A DNA stretch of 64,000 nucleotides, taken from Undaria pinnatifida (lineage: Eukaryota > Sar > Phaeophyceae > Laminariales > Alariaceae). Below the pieces are notes generated by a model. The model was not told the origin of the DNA. It did no database searches and saw only the letters and a list, made by a program, of their open reading frames with translations. The stretch lies in assembly GCA_012845835.1 (NCBI GenBank), contig JABAKD010000004.1, positions 3,132,433-3,196,432 of the forward strand, given 5' to 3'. Shown in pieces: positions 27,953-42,100 of this stretch. The translations under genes and the position numbers were made by a program. Within the stretch, counting starts at the first letter, position 1; every line of letters begins with the position of its first letter.

Positions 27953-30900
27953 AGGACCAACGCTAGTAGTATTCGAGTATTCGACGGTAACCACCAGACC
28001 ACCGGGGCGATCGGTACAGCTAGCACTACGTAACAGTATACGTGTTACGTATGGACTTCCATATAGAACACGTCGATTTTGACTCCACGCCTTCCTTGTC
28101 CAGAGGGGTTTGACTCTTTTTCCTTAGATCTTTTTCGTCGGGCTTGCGTAGATATTGCAGAAATCGAAAAATAGTGTATTTTCCAAATGCCTCGTGTTCT
28201 TCTCCGTTTATTTTCGTCAAATCACTTATAAATACAAGTGTTTACGATGTGTCCACGGTGTGCAAAGTTATGCCTTGTACCGCGACGACAGAATCATTAA
28301 TAGAATCCGTGAGATGCGGTGGAGATGTACGAGGAGATATAGCCAACGGGAACGTCGTCATCCATGGCACTGTGGGAGTAGTGCCTGCGGTCTATGTCTA
28401 TCGTCTCCCTCCCCCTCACATACAACGCTTACTGGCTCAGTGATGTTGATTAGTCCATCTCATCAACCCCCTGCCTCGCATGTTGACTGCTAGCTCGCTC
28501 AGAAAGTGATGCGGCTATGGTGCAATGATGCAAGAAAGAACAGTAAATAAATAAAAGGTTTCTGCGCCGACGCGCATCGCTTAGTTAATGCAACTCTAAC
28601 AGCATCGGACAATGAAAGGGTCCGTCGCAGCGCAGTTGTTGCCTGGTTGTGATACTACAGTAGCCTGTCTTCATCGTCGTACCTGCCAGATATTGAATAG
28701 TACATGCACGTCCGTACACAACAGGACTGACGGCTGACGCCGGCACGCAACATCGAACAATATGCGACGTCAGCACCAATTATACAGCAGCAGCATTTTG
28801 TCATATTTACCATCCGGCAATGCAATGTGCAGCGCGAATCACAATACAATACCGAATATAGGTTCTGAAAACTAAGACTGCTACGCACAACAAAAACGTT
28901 ACGACGTGTACGTACGACAACGAAAACGTGGCTACTCCAATACTCCAAAAAGCGCGCCGCGCGGATTCCAAGCCGCGCGAATCCCAAGCTCAATCTTTCT
29001 TCTGTAAGTAATATCGCGATCGGAGTATCACACACAGCTTGCAAAGATGAGTTTCGACAAAATATTCGATCTCACAGCTGGAGTGTATTTTAATTTTTAT
29101 GATACTTCTGGATAGGCCCCTAAATTAGTCGATAAATAATACTGCAATGACAGGTTTAGACGTCTCAATCACTGAAATGAAGCAAAATTTATTTTTGTAT
29201 CGGTACATTGTAAATTACTCGACTGCTGGGTCTCGCCTTATTGTTTGGCACTGTTTTGCGCTGTAGTCGTAATTGAAGATTTTTGTAATGACCGAACGAA
29301 TGAAACGTGGTATCAATGGAGCCACCCCACGGTACAGGTACTTGTATCTTCTTTTCTTTCTTCCTACTATTGCGTACGAGTTCGTTTTTTCCCTCGGATT
29401 TGTACACTGATGGGTAGGGTTTCCTGGGTGGCATGCAGTGTAGTAGTCGGTTTCAGATGCGAGTCTAGAAACGTACCTGGTACGATGTAGGAGTACGGGC
29501 CTGGCACGTACGACGCAATAGGCTGACTTTCAATGCCATGTGTTTATATTTTTGGTGGATGCATGAATTGCTTCATCTATGACATATATGGTTGCGCTGA
29601 CATATCCTACCAGGTGTGATTATTAGACGAAGGAACAGCACTCAGCGATCATCCACTACATGCTAGGGCATGTTGTCGCGAGCACCACTAACACGAGCAT
29701 CAGACGTGGACGCGACATCTACATGATCACAACATCTTCGACGACATGGAAAATACTGGACGTAAAATCGTAAATTTTCAAATGTGAAAAGAACTACGAG
29801 CAGAGACGTACCTCGTATGTAAAAATTGTGATAAACCACACTACCAACCTATTAATAGTACGTAGAGTAATTCATACATACCGTCTGCATTATCGCCTCC
29901 CAATCTGCGCCGAACGAAGTAACATACCAGGTATGCCGGACGAAGAAGGAACGTAATTGAGCGTGGACACATCAAGGGTCCCTTTAAAACATTCAAGCCC
30001 ATGTGCTAATTCGCACTTCTCCCCCTCGTGTTCATTGGCGGTGGCATTGCATGACCACATCACCGTGCTCGCTGCATTGTTATATGTATCTCTGTCTAAT
30101 AATTGGTGACCTCAGAGTCCCACATCGGCAAGTGTACGGCTTGTGCTGGATGTATACGGGTGAACTATCAGTTTAGCGTCAAGATTACAAACCTGTCGAA
30201 TAATAGCGATCGTATCTGGCACGCATTTTTAGTCGTAATGGTACAGAATCCTCCGTTCCCCGCCATGTCATATAATTTTCCTCCCTTCCACTTCATATAG
30301 TTTATCTTTGAAATAGCGGGCATCTGCACGTGACACGCAAGTAGAATATTTTGCCATCATCCACCTCCGTCCCCCGCCACCATCACCACCATCACCACAC
30401 ACACCCATCCCCCCCCCCCCCCTCCCCCAGCGCCTCACCTACAATCAAACCTGCTAGAGTAATGAGCACTACAAGACAGGTCATATCACCTCATTACCTA
30501 TCCAGCCAGCCATGCCATAGCCCCATTTCATTTTAATCCCGCGCCTCCCTCCTTCACCGCCACCCGCACCATCGCCTAGACCTACAAGTAGCACGTATAG
30601 TAAGTTTTTTCCTACCACGTGCCTGGTATATATTTATGCGACCTAAAGCGGTTGAAATCCCCCCCCGTTGGTTTCGTTCTCTTCCGCCGTTCCACATAGT
30701 ATCAACCAGAAAGGTGATATCACCTCATCACCTTCCTAGCCATCCATGCCGTAGCTCCAATTGCCCCCCCTCCCCTTCGAGCATTCCGCCCTCCCCTCAC
30801 CGGCTGTACGACTTACAGGATATACAAGGTAAACTGAAGCATTCCTTCCACAACCGTCACATTTGTACCCGTAAAAGGACTTATAGTTTCCGCGCACAGA

Positions 30901-33900
30901 TTGAGTTGCCCCCCCCCCCCCCCCCCCGCCTCCGCTACCCTCCTTTTCGCCCCCGGCCCCTGTTTTTTTTTGCCCCCTTAAAACTCCGCCCTCCCCTCAC
31001 CGATTATTCGGCTTACAGGATTCACTTGATAAACTGATGCATTTCCTTCGACTGCTGCCAGATTTTGTCCCCCTCAAAAACGGGTTGTATACTTTCTGCG
31101 CACACATTGATTAACATCACCCTGTTGACCCTGGTACAAGCTATACTATGATTCCAAGGGGAGTCGCCGACCTATATCCTTAATGAGGAAACACACCCAG
31201 TAATACGCGCGATCGGAGTATCACACACAGCTTGCAAAGATGAGTTTCGACGAAATCTTCGATCTCGCAGCTGGAGTGTACTCCGTATTTTCTATTTTTA
31301 TCATATACATATGCATGTACCACTTGTGGTGTTTGCTTTGGGATTTCCCTAGGGTATTCTTCCACTCCAGAGAGCCGGTCGCCCCGGTGGTCTAGTGGTT
31401 ACCCTCGAATACTACTCGCGTTGGCCATTGAGTTCGATTCCCACCGTGGTGATATTTCACTGTATTTGCAAAAATGCAAAAGAAGGATCAATTGCTGAGA
31501 GCGCCTGGCAACGTGGGTACGCGCAATTCGACGCGAGTCGACGAGGTATTGTAAGAAAATGCTGAGTTCTTCTCGCGATAAAAAATGAAGGTACGTACAG
31601 CAGTAGTGGGGAGGAGGAAGGAGGGCCTGCCATGCGACCCCGGATCTGAGTTATGGGCGGGAGGGCGCGAGTAGTGCGAGGGCACTAAATGGGATGGACG
31701 AGAAAAAAAAAAAGAGTAACTGAAGCCTCTCCTGTATGCTTTGGCGGATGGAGGAACTACTTCAGCTATAACATACGCGCGTACCACTTTAGGTTTTGCC
31801 TCTGCTTTCCCTGGGGTATTCTTCCACTCAAGTGTGATTGGCGCCTGTCCTGCGACCACCAGTATGGGCCTGGCACGTACGTAGGCTGACTTCCACTGTA
31901 ACATGTGTTTATATTTTTCATGGATGCATGAATGGCTCCAGCCATGACATATGCGTGTACCGCTTTTGTTTTTAGCTTTATGTTTTCCTAAGGGTATGTT
32001 CTTCCACTGCAGAGTAACTGGAGCCTGTCCTGTATTCTTTGGCACATGCATGAATTGCGTCCACTCAAGAGTGACCGGAGCCTGTCCTATGACCACGGAC
32101 TTGATTCTGAGAATTAATGTGAATACAACAACCTACTTTCCTGAGTGGCATGCGGTCTAGTCGGTTTCAGATGCGAGTATTGAAACGTATGCACCAGTTG
32201 GGATTGGGGTCAGGCACGTACGTAGGACTTCCGATTCCATTTCGTATATTTTTCGGCGGATGCATGAACTTCTTCTCAGTTGTGATATACGTGTACGTGT
32301 ACAACCACTTCGTGGTTAGGTCTGTTTGTTCCAAGGGTACGCGCGGTAATGGTCGGGTCGGGAAAATGTGGTCGGGTCGGGAACGGGTCGGGACGGGAAC
32401 GGGAACCCCGTAGTATTTCGTTCCCGAACGCGACTTCCCGACCCCTTCCCGACCTCGGTCTCTGTTCCAACCGTCTACCGTCCCGACTTACGGCATCTTG
32501 TTCTCGTCCCGACTGTTTCCCGTCTCGTCGTAAAGTGTATTCCCAACTTTTGTCGTCCCGCCGTCCGCCCAGTTGTTCCCATCCAATCCCGACGTTCGCA
32601 CATAATTTCTCCCATCCCGCAACTCACTTAAGTTGCGGATGTTTCCATCCCATTTACCATGGGTTGAATATTTTCCCATCACATTTTGTTCTCGTCCCGA
32701 CTGTTTCCCATCCAGTCGTAACGTGTATTCCCGGCTTTTCCCGTCCCGCCGTCCGCCCAGTTGTTCCCATCCAATCCCGACGTTCGCACATAACTTCTTC
32801 CACCCCGCAACTCACTTAAGTGGCGGATGTTCCCATCCCATTTACCATGGGTTGAATATTTTCCCATCACATTTTGTTCTCGTCCCGACAGTTTCCCGTC
32901 CCGTCGTAATGTGTTCTCCCGACTTTTCCCGTCCCGCCGTCCGCCCAGCTGTTCCCATCCAATCCCGACGTTCGCACATAATTTCTCCCATCCCGCAACT
33001 CACTTAAGTGGCGGATGTTCCCATCCCATTTACCATGGGTTGAATATTTTCCCATCATATTTTGTTCTCGTCCCGACAGTTTCCCGTCCCGTCGTAATGT
33101 GTTCTCCCGACTTTTCCCGTCCCGCCGTCCGCCCAGCTGTTCCCATCCAATCCCGACGTTCGCACATAATTTCTCCCATCCCGCAACTCACTTAAGTGGC
33201 GGATGTTCCCATCCCATTTACCATGGGTCCCATCTGTCCCATCCTATTTACCATGGGTTCCATCCCATTTACCATGGGTTGTAAATTTTCCCCATCAAAT
33301 TTCCCCGTCTCCCCATCAAATTTTCCCGTCCCGCCGTCCGCCCAGTTGTTCTCATGCAATCCCGACGTTCGCACATAATTTGTCCCATCCCGCAATTCAC
33401 TTAAGTGGCGAATGTTCCCATCCCATTTACCATGGGCCCCAACCGTCCCATCCCATTTACCATGGGTTGCATATTTTCCCATCAAATGTATGACTGTGGA
33501 TTCAACTGGATTATTCCAATTTGGATTATGATTCAACTTTGGATGCAAAACAGCTGCAGCAGCAGTAGTAGTAGTCTATTATAGGTATGTAGAGATCGTT
33601 TGTTCTTTTCATTTTGTAATTTTGTCAATTCCCCCCCCCCGCCTTTTACACAATAGAAGAATAGTAGAACTCACATAGTAGGAGAATGTGACATATACAA
33701 GGAGATCAAAATCAGGCCCCCACGTCCTTAAAAACTCCGCCCTCCCCTCACCGGATGTTGGACTTACAGGATTCACTTGATAAACTAATGCATTCCCTTC
33801 CACAGCTGTCAGATTTTGTCCCCCTCAGAAATGGGTTTTATAGTTTCCGCGCACAGACTGCCTAACATCACCCTGTTGACCCTGATAGCTACACTGTAGT

Positions 33901-36101
33901 TGCAAGGGGAGTCGCCGACCTATATCCTTAATGAGGACACACAACCCGTAATACGCGCGATCGGAGTATCACACACAGCTTGCAAAGATGAGTTTCGACA
34001 AGGGAAAGGGAAAAAAAAAAAAAAAAAAAATCTCACAGCTGGAGTGTATTTTAATTTTTATAATACAAGGAGGAACGGGATGCGTTTGAGGAGATGAGGA
34101 ATTACACGTATGTGACATGGAAGAGTTTGTTTGGTAGACTAGAAACTATAGCAACAAAACGACCGCTATCCTAGGAGATAGATAGGCCGCGGACAACGAA
34201 ACAGGACCGGGATAGTAGGATAAGCAAACAGTTTATATGTAGTATATGGAAGAAGCGTAATGAGCGCCCAAATGTTGGAGGTGTCTGTATTAGGAGTAGG
34301 AACGGTGCTCCATCTCGAAAGGGATGCGTGGTCAAAGACTAGTCAGATGACTGAGGCAAGCGACAAATGAGTACGCCCCCCACCCCCCCCACCCCGCCTT
34401 TGAGTAACTTCTTTACAAGCTTCAGCTATGAGTCGATAAATAAGTGCTTGAAAAGTTTCAAAAAAAAATGTATCATACGATACCTGGTATAGTTTTTTCG
34501 TCTGTTTTTGGCAAAAAAAGGTGGCGAAAGTTCGTTTGAGCAATTGACAAATAGCACTCGGCATCATTTTCCTATTTTCGACCGTCGTCTCCAGCCCGTG
34601 TTCCCGATCATGTTCCCAACCGTTCCGGACTGCATCTCCCGGCCATATCCCGCCTACGTTCCCGACCGATTTCCCGACTGTGTTTCCCACCATTTTCCTG
34701 ACCGTTTTCCCGACTATGTTCCCGACCGATTATCGACTATGTTCCCGACCGATCTCCCGACTTTGTACCCGACCAAGTTCCCGACCTGTTCCCGACCTGT
34801 TCCATGATACCGTCCCGTCCCGTTCCGCCAAGAAATCGTGGACTCCCGTCGCGTCCCGTCAACCAAATGGCTTCCAGGCTTCCCGTCCCATTTCCGTCCC
34901 GTGGTAAGCAAACGGGAACCTTTTCCCATACCGTCGCTTGGAAAAACCCAAAAAAAAATCCGCCTGCGGCGAGCTAAACGGTTACCGTCCCGTACCGACC
35001 GGCGCCTTGGTTACGACGCGAACCCTTGTTTTTTTCCCTGGGATATTCTTCCACTCCAGAGTGACTGGAGCCTGGCCTGTGACCACGGACTTGATAATGT
35101 GAGTGAATGTGAGAACAACAGCAACATGCCTCCACCATACTCCCACCCATTTACATCCAGCACAACCAATGCCCGTGCCGATGCCTCTCCTTCTACAGAG
35201 CCAAGCTCCGTGCTTGCAAACTCCGTGCTTGCAAACTACGGGTCGTGGTCCCTCAATCGTGAAATGCCTTGACAGAGAACGAACTTGTGCTACGGGGGTA
35301 ATCAACACTATTTCGGGGTAGTGCAGCAGAAACAAACGTAGTTCTACGTACACTTCTTTTTTACGTATATAAATTCTCGAGTTGACTGGCGTATATAACC
35401 TAGTAGAGCTGAACGATGCAATCTCCGGATCGGCACAAAACAAACGATGATCGACACAAACGAAAAGTGCCGATCGACACATACGAATGCTCAACCGTAG
35501 CTTTGAACGGCTGTTCGAGAGGCGCAAATGAACGTGCTTTTTAGGAAAGCTGTATCATCGTGTTTCCGTTCAGAAAAAAACTACATCGTGTTTTTCGTGC
35601 ATATTTCGACCTTAACCCCTTTACAGCTGGAACCCGTTTTTGGGGACAAAATTACTTGGAATTAGTACAGGGAGGGGTTCGGGGGCTCTAAAGGGGTTAA
35701 CCGGTCTTATTTCCATGACGATACGGAAATAATCGGACATTGCACCGGGGTCTGGGATAAGCAACCCTTGGCATCGTAAACTGCCTTTCGCTGTTATCTT
35801 TTGGCTGCCTGCGCGCATTTGCTTCGACGGCGGCCCTTACTCGGCCATCGGCGAAGCCCCGTTGTATACTATTATGGTACCCTCCTGAGCGATTTCGTAG
35901 CGACGGCTGTGATGCATTATCGTATATATAAACAGCACAGCATATATATGCCCACGATTAAGAACAAACCTAATATTAACAATACACTTGGAAGTAGGAA
36001 CGTTAGCATCACTTATTGAGGGGCGCTACGTATGGAATTTGGATCGTGAAGTCGTGCTCAGCGACGACAAGCGCTATTATACTAGATACTATCGACTACT
36101 T

Positions 36102-36161
<60 letters not shown>

Positions 36162-39100
36162 AATACATACATGCTCAGGGACACTCAAGGTTGGTGTTAC
36201 ATTAAGGTTTCAATTGAAGCCTTGCTCAGATTAGGTGCTTCTTGTTGGCGGGCTCACACCGTAGTGCTAAACATAAATGCCGATCTGTGGCAACGATCCA
36301 TATGATCTGAGCGGTGGCCTGATCTGTGCGACGTGTGGAACCTTGACCCCTTCAGAGCCCCAAAATCCCTCCTACACTAAGTTCAAGTAAATCAGACCCC
36401 AAAAAGGGTTTCCAGTAGTGAAGGCGTTAACCTTGTAATGCCGTATCTTTAGATATATCATATAATACCTCACGGGTTGTACGACTAAAGGATATACATG
36501 ACAAACTGATGCATTCCTTCCACAACCGTCAGATATGTCCCTTTAATAGATTTATAGTTTCCGCGCACAGATTGAGTTGCCTCCCCCCCCCCCCGCTGCC
36601 TCTTGTTCAAACGCCCAACCTAAAATCAAAATCTGCCAGAGTAATAAACAGTACCAGGCAGTTGATATCACCTCATTACTTTTCTAGCCATACATACCAT
36701 AGCTCCAATTCATACCCCCCCCCCCCCCCCCTCAACGCGCCCTCCTTCACCACCCGCACCATCGCCTGGACATAGCACCACGCGAAGAGCAAGCTCCAAA
36801 CTGATACACATATCTGCGACCTGAAGCTGTTGGAACTCCCCCCCCCCCGCATTCGAACACTCCGCCCTCGCCTCACCGGTTGTACGACTTACAGGATATA
36901 CATGATAAAATGATGCATTCCTTCCACAACCGTCAGATTTGTCTCCATTTGTCCCCTTAAAGGATGTATAGTTTCCGCACACAAATTGAGTTGCCCCCGC
37001 CGCCCCCCCCGCGCCCCACCCGCTCCCTCTTGTTCAAACCCAGGCCCCCACGCCCTTCAAAACTCCCACCTCCCCTCACCGGTTGTACGACTTACAGAAT
37101 ATACTTGATAAACTGATGCATTTCCTTCCACAGCTGTCAGATTTTGTCCCCCTCCAAAACGGGTTTTATAGTTTCCGCGCGCAGACTGATTAACACCACC
37201 CTGTTGACTCTGGTACAAGCTACACTACAGTTCCAAGGGGAGTCGCCGACCTATATCCTTAATGAGGACACACACCCAGTAATACGCGCGATCGGAGTAT
37301 CACACAGCTTGCAAAGATGAGTTTCGACAAAATCTTCGATCTCACAGCTGGAGTGTACTTTTATTTTTATAATAATATGTACTTGGTGCCAGGTACATAC
37401 GTGGTACGTAATCAAGAACAGATCCCCTCTCGAAAAACGCCAACTATTATTTAAGGAAAGCTCAATAGACCACTTGCAAACTCGCTTGACAAAAACAAAA
37501 GAAGCGTGGGAGGGAGGCGATAATCAGGTAATTATGTAGTAACTATAGTGTGGAAGAATTCAAGATTGCGGCACATCCTGTATTTCTCGGGGTTTTTTGT
37601 AAACTTTGCACGGCATGTCCTCTCACAGCAGGTGCGGTAGGGTTACCGCTCTTCACGGCCAGGGTCACAAGGTGACGTGACCAACAGTGATGCACGAAGT
37701 GATACCTGCCGCTGGGCTACCTCAGCGTCTTCAAACCTACCGCCCTTGCATCTTTACGTATTGAAAGTTCGAGTTCAGCAAGCGTCGCCACCTTTTGGTA
37801 CTGCTGTTCCAAGAAAAATACGAGTAAACGGGACCCTGGAGAAGATGCTAAGCCCATGCCAGAGGGCTCGGTGATACATCTAGCTGTTACGGTCCTACCC
37901 AAAACACACAATGGCCAGCCCAGACAAGGGAGCGTGCCCGGTGGGTCTGACGCGTCATCGGTGGGACCCTCGCCCTCTTACAAAACGAGCACGAGCTTAT
38001 TTTGTGGACACCTTGTTCGATGTGAATACGATTATTGGAAAATCTGCACAATCGGCTCTCGAAAGCTGATCGTGATGCTGCTGTTGATACCACCGCGTGA
38101 CATAGCACAGCACAAGCATCTGGGGTGCACACCTTGTTGTACCGTTGCGCTCGGAATCGTAACGCAGATTCAGTGGCACTCAAAGCACCATGTGATGGGC
38201 GCAGCAAACGTTTCCTAGCAATAGATTGCCTAGTGCTCGGAAGAGATAAAACCAAACCAGGCGTGACTCACGTCTCGACCTGCGAACTGCTGTGGGGGCC
38301 AATAAAAGGGTGTTCACCAAGCAGAAACGTGCGTGATTGGAACTCCTTTTGGGATTATTATTTGTGCGTTCTAAGATCTTGCGTTCACCACTCAACACAA
38401 CGTCACACAAACTCGACACTCGATACTCAACACAGGCACGGTCCCCGTTATCGACGCCCTCGATACAAGCAATAGCTCCGTGCTATATTATACGGCGGGT
38501 GTAAGATCCCCCTTCAATATCTTGGGAGCCACGTGTGCCAGTTGTGCGCACGCCCTGTGCACAAACACAACGTGCGTGCCAGCAGTTTTGGTTGGTGGTG
38601 GTGTGGAAGACAAGCTGGCCGGAGGCAGGAGTCGTTTTGTTTTTTTACACATGTCACTTAATGTTGGTGTAACTTTGGTTGGAGATTACAAGGTCATGCG
38701 TACAAGTAGCACGAATGCAATGGGATGAGTAGGCGCGGCCTTGACTGGGCTTTCCAACGGTGAACACACCTTGCGCACACGTCGAAGATGCGCGGAGCAG
38801 CGCTCAGTGAGGCGAACCTCAAAAAGAGACGCACGTCACCTGACCGCCTGAGCAAAAGCGAGGACAAATTACAGACAGTCCCAACCGGCATAAGATGCGT
38901 ACCGAGCAACATTATACCGGACAGGACGGCATAGAGTAAGGGAGGGGTGGTAGCAACGGCTGCGGGAGGTGCTTCCACCATTCTTATCCCACACTCTCAG
39001 AAAAGAAGAACTGGTCCGAAGATACATCCGTAATATCCAGGAAGGGGATGGGGATAGTTCTCGAACGGTCCCCTACCCCCGACACAATAAAAGGAGTTCC

Positions 39101-42100
39101 CTAGAACAGATCGATGGTCAGCATGTCACTCTTGTGAAGCCTTCGTCTCACTCAAGCCAACAGCCTGCGTGGTGTGTCACCGATTACACGTGTAAATTTT
39201 GCTGCTTTCTTCGTCGTCCAGACCGTACTTTGTACATTTGTTGGGGTAGCTTTGGTGGGAGATTACAAGGCCATGTGTAGAAGCAGCACGAATGCAATGG
39301 GGCGAGCAGACGCGGCCTTGACTGGGCTTTCCAACGGTGAACACACTTTGCGCACACACACGTCGACGATTCATAGAGCGGCGCTCAGTGAGGTGAACCT
39401 CAAAAAAAGACGCGAGTCATCGTCAACGATTCGTAGAGCAGCGCTCTCTGGCGTGAGCCTAAAATCACCTGGCGTGCGCAAAAGCGTACCACTTTGAACA
39501 CAAACCAACAGCCCACAGCCTTATCCTCAAATGTCTTTCTGGGTCTCATGTTGTTGGAAGGCACGTTTCTGCTTGGTGAACACCTTTTTTTGGTCCCCAC
39601 AGCAGTTCGCAGGTCGAGACGTGAGTCACGCCTGGTTTGGTTTATCTCAATGGAGCACTAGGCAATTTATTGCTAGAAAACGTTTGCTGCGCCCGTCACA
39701 TGGTGCTTTGAGTGCCACTGAATCTGCGTTACGACTCCGAGCGCAACGGTACAACAAGGTGTGTACGCCAGATGCTTGTGCTGTGCTATGTCACGCGGTG
39801 GTATCAACAGCAGCATCACAATCAGCTTTTGAGAGCCGCTTGTGCAGGTTTTCCAATAATCGTGCGATTCGCATCGAACAAGCTGTCCACCTAAGCTCGT
39901 GCTCGTTTTGTAAAAGGGCGAGGGTCCCACCGATGTCGCGTCAGACCCACCGGGCACGCTCCCTTGTCTAGGCTGGCCATTGTGTGTTTTGGGTAGGACC
40001 GTAACAGCTAGATGTATCACCGAGCCCTGTGGCACGGGCTTAGCATCTTCTCGAGGGTCCCGTTTACTCGTACTTTTCTTGGAACAGCAGTACCAAAAGG
40101 TGGCGACGCCTGCTGAACTCGAACCTTCAAGACGTAAAGACGCACGGGCGGTAGGTTTAAAGACGCTGAGGTAGCCCAGCGGCAGGTGTCACTTCGTGCA
40201 TCACTGTTGGTCGTGCCACCTTGTGACCCTGGCCGTGGAGAGCGGTAACCCTACCGCACCTGCTGTGAGAGGACATATCGTGCAAAGTTTGCAAAAAAAA
40301 CGAGAAATACAGGATGTGCCGCAATCTTGAGTTGTTCCACACTATAATTACCACATAATTACCTGATTATCGCCTCCCCCCCACGCTGCTTTTGTTTTTT
40401 TCAAGCGAGTTTGCAAGTGGTCTATACAACTTGCACCCTCTGAGGGGTTTCCAACATAGTTTTTCCCGACAACGGGGAGTGCAAAAGCCTATTGATAGCT
40501 ATGTGTCTACTGTCTATGGACAGGTCTCGAACAGGTCTCGATGAAACCTTTCCAGAAACAACCGTTGTCGTTGTGTGTGCCCCTCATTTCTGAGCAAATA
40601 TATTCGGAGATTCATCCCCGGGAGCGTATGTATTATGATGCGTGCGTGTTGTACATGTACGGGTATACTGCGACAGGTGGTTTTCGTGAAATAACGAGGC
40701 ATCGATTACACTGACAGGGGCTACGACTAAGCGTGTCGGTATTGAAGTTATGAAGGTGGTCAAAAGGCGGTGTAACCCTTTTACTGCCGCAATGTACGGT
40801 ACAGAAACGCGTATCTATTAACTCTTTTGAGGCCCAGGCATGGCGACGTAAAGAGCGATGATATCGATATTGTCAAGCGTCCAGGAAGAACGCGGAGGAG
40901 CAAAAGTATGACCATGCTGCACGCGTGCTGCACGGCCAGGTTCATTGCCGTTTGGACACCTCCCTCACCCCAGCAAACCAGGCTCGCTCGTGTGGTCCAT
41001 GCTGTAATCGTCGGTTTTTTCCCGTCAGTTTTTCCCTCTAACGTCCCAAAAGGGTTAATAGCCCTCTTGGTTAAATCTTTCGGGATCGAGGACCGAGGTT
41101 TAGCAACCTAACAGACGACAAGTGCGGTCTTATTGATATCTGGGAAGAGGGTACAAAAATGACCATGCTGTGTGTGTCGTCCATCTCTTTCTTTTGCACT
41201 TCGGACTAACCCCCTGCCCCGGTAGCCCGGGCTGGCTTGGTGTGGCTGCTTAGTGCGGCAAGTGCTGTAACGGTAATTTTGTGTCCACACTCTTTCGTTC
41301 TGAACTCTCCCGTTATTTTGTTATTCATGTTTCCCCTTCCTCCCCCCTCTCGAGCCCTCCTCGGTCCCCCGCCCCCTCTTCTGCGCAAAGTGCAAAGATT
41401 AATCTTGTCAGGAGACGCCATGTTCGATCCTACAACATGATACTACAACGGTCGCCTTTCCGAACCCCCCACACTAAAACTGGAATATTAAAGCAACCCG
41501 GTTGGCCATCACAGGCCGAAACCGTTGTCTCCTGAAAAGTTGGTTTCTGTACGTCAATGCGTGGTAATTACTGGCAAGTCGGCGGTCAACCCAGCCAGTC
41601 ACCGTGCCACCACCCATCTAACAGTCCGATATCATATTGCAACATCCATTAACCGTGCATACTGGTACAGTTGTAGTGCGTAGCTGTTGTGTCGTCGATT
41701 GATGCAGTTGCTCTCAAATTAACTTGTCACAATCTACTCCGTGGCCTCGCAAAATAAGCGAATTTGTACAGTTTGTCTTCGCAAATCAATAGCAGAGCTC
41801 CTTGCACCCTGTAGATAAACGCTAAACCATTCTTCTGTTTCACTCGCAAATAGAAACCCACTAGGTATGTACCTAGTAATAGTTGAGTGAGCTTGGGCGA
41901 TGCATGGAACTACTGAACAGCAAAACTCCTTGACAAGACTTTCAAGGCGGGGGACTATGGAGCTTTAAAGCGGGACGGTTACACGATAATCGAACGACAC
42001 CAGCAACCAAGAGCTGAAGAGGCGTGGAGAACCCGGCGTGTACGTGCCTGTGCTGATATACAAATGCAGCATACCAGATACCAGCCACCTCTTCGAGCAT

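Noticed and set aside
31378-31452. tRNA gene call at the SINE-B head
   Set aside because: A and B boxes are present, but acceptor-stem pairing is poor and the sequence continues into a SINE body with an A tail.
32349-33284. Chain of 60-156 codon frames over the 188-bp satellite
   Set aside because: The unit length is not divisible by three, so the repeated peptides come from different frames in successive units.
37887-40035. Mirror-image 120-146 codon frames in the foldback arms
   Set aside because: They are the same sequence in two orientations, open on both strands, with no recognised domain.
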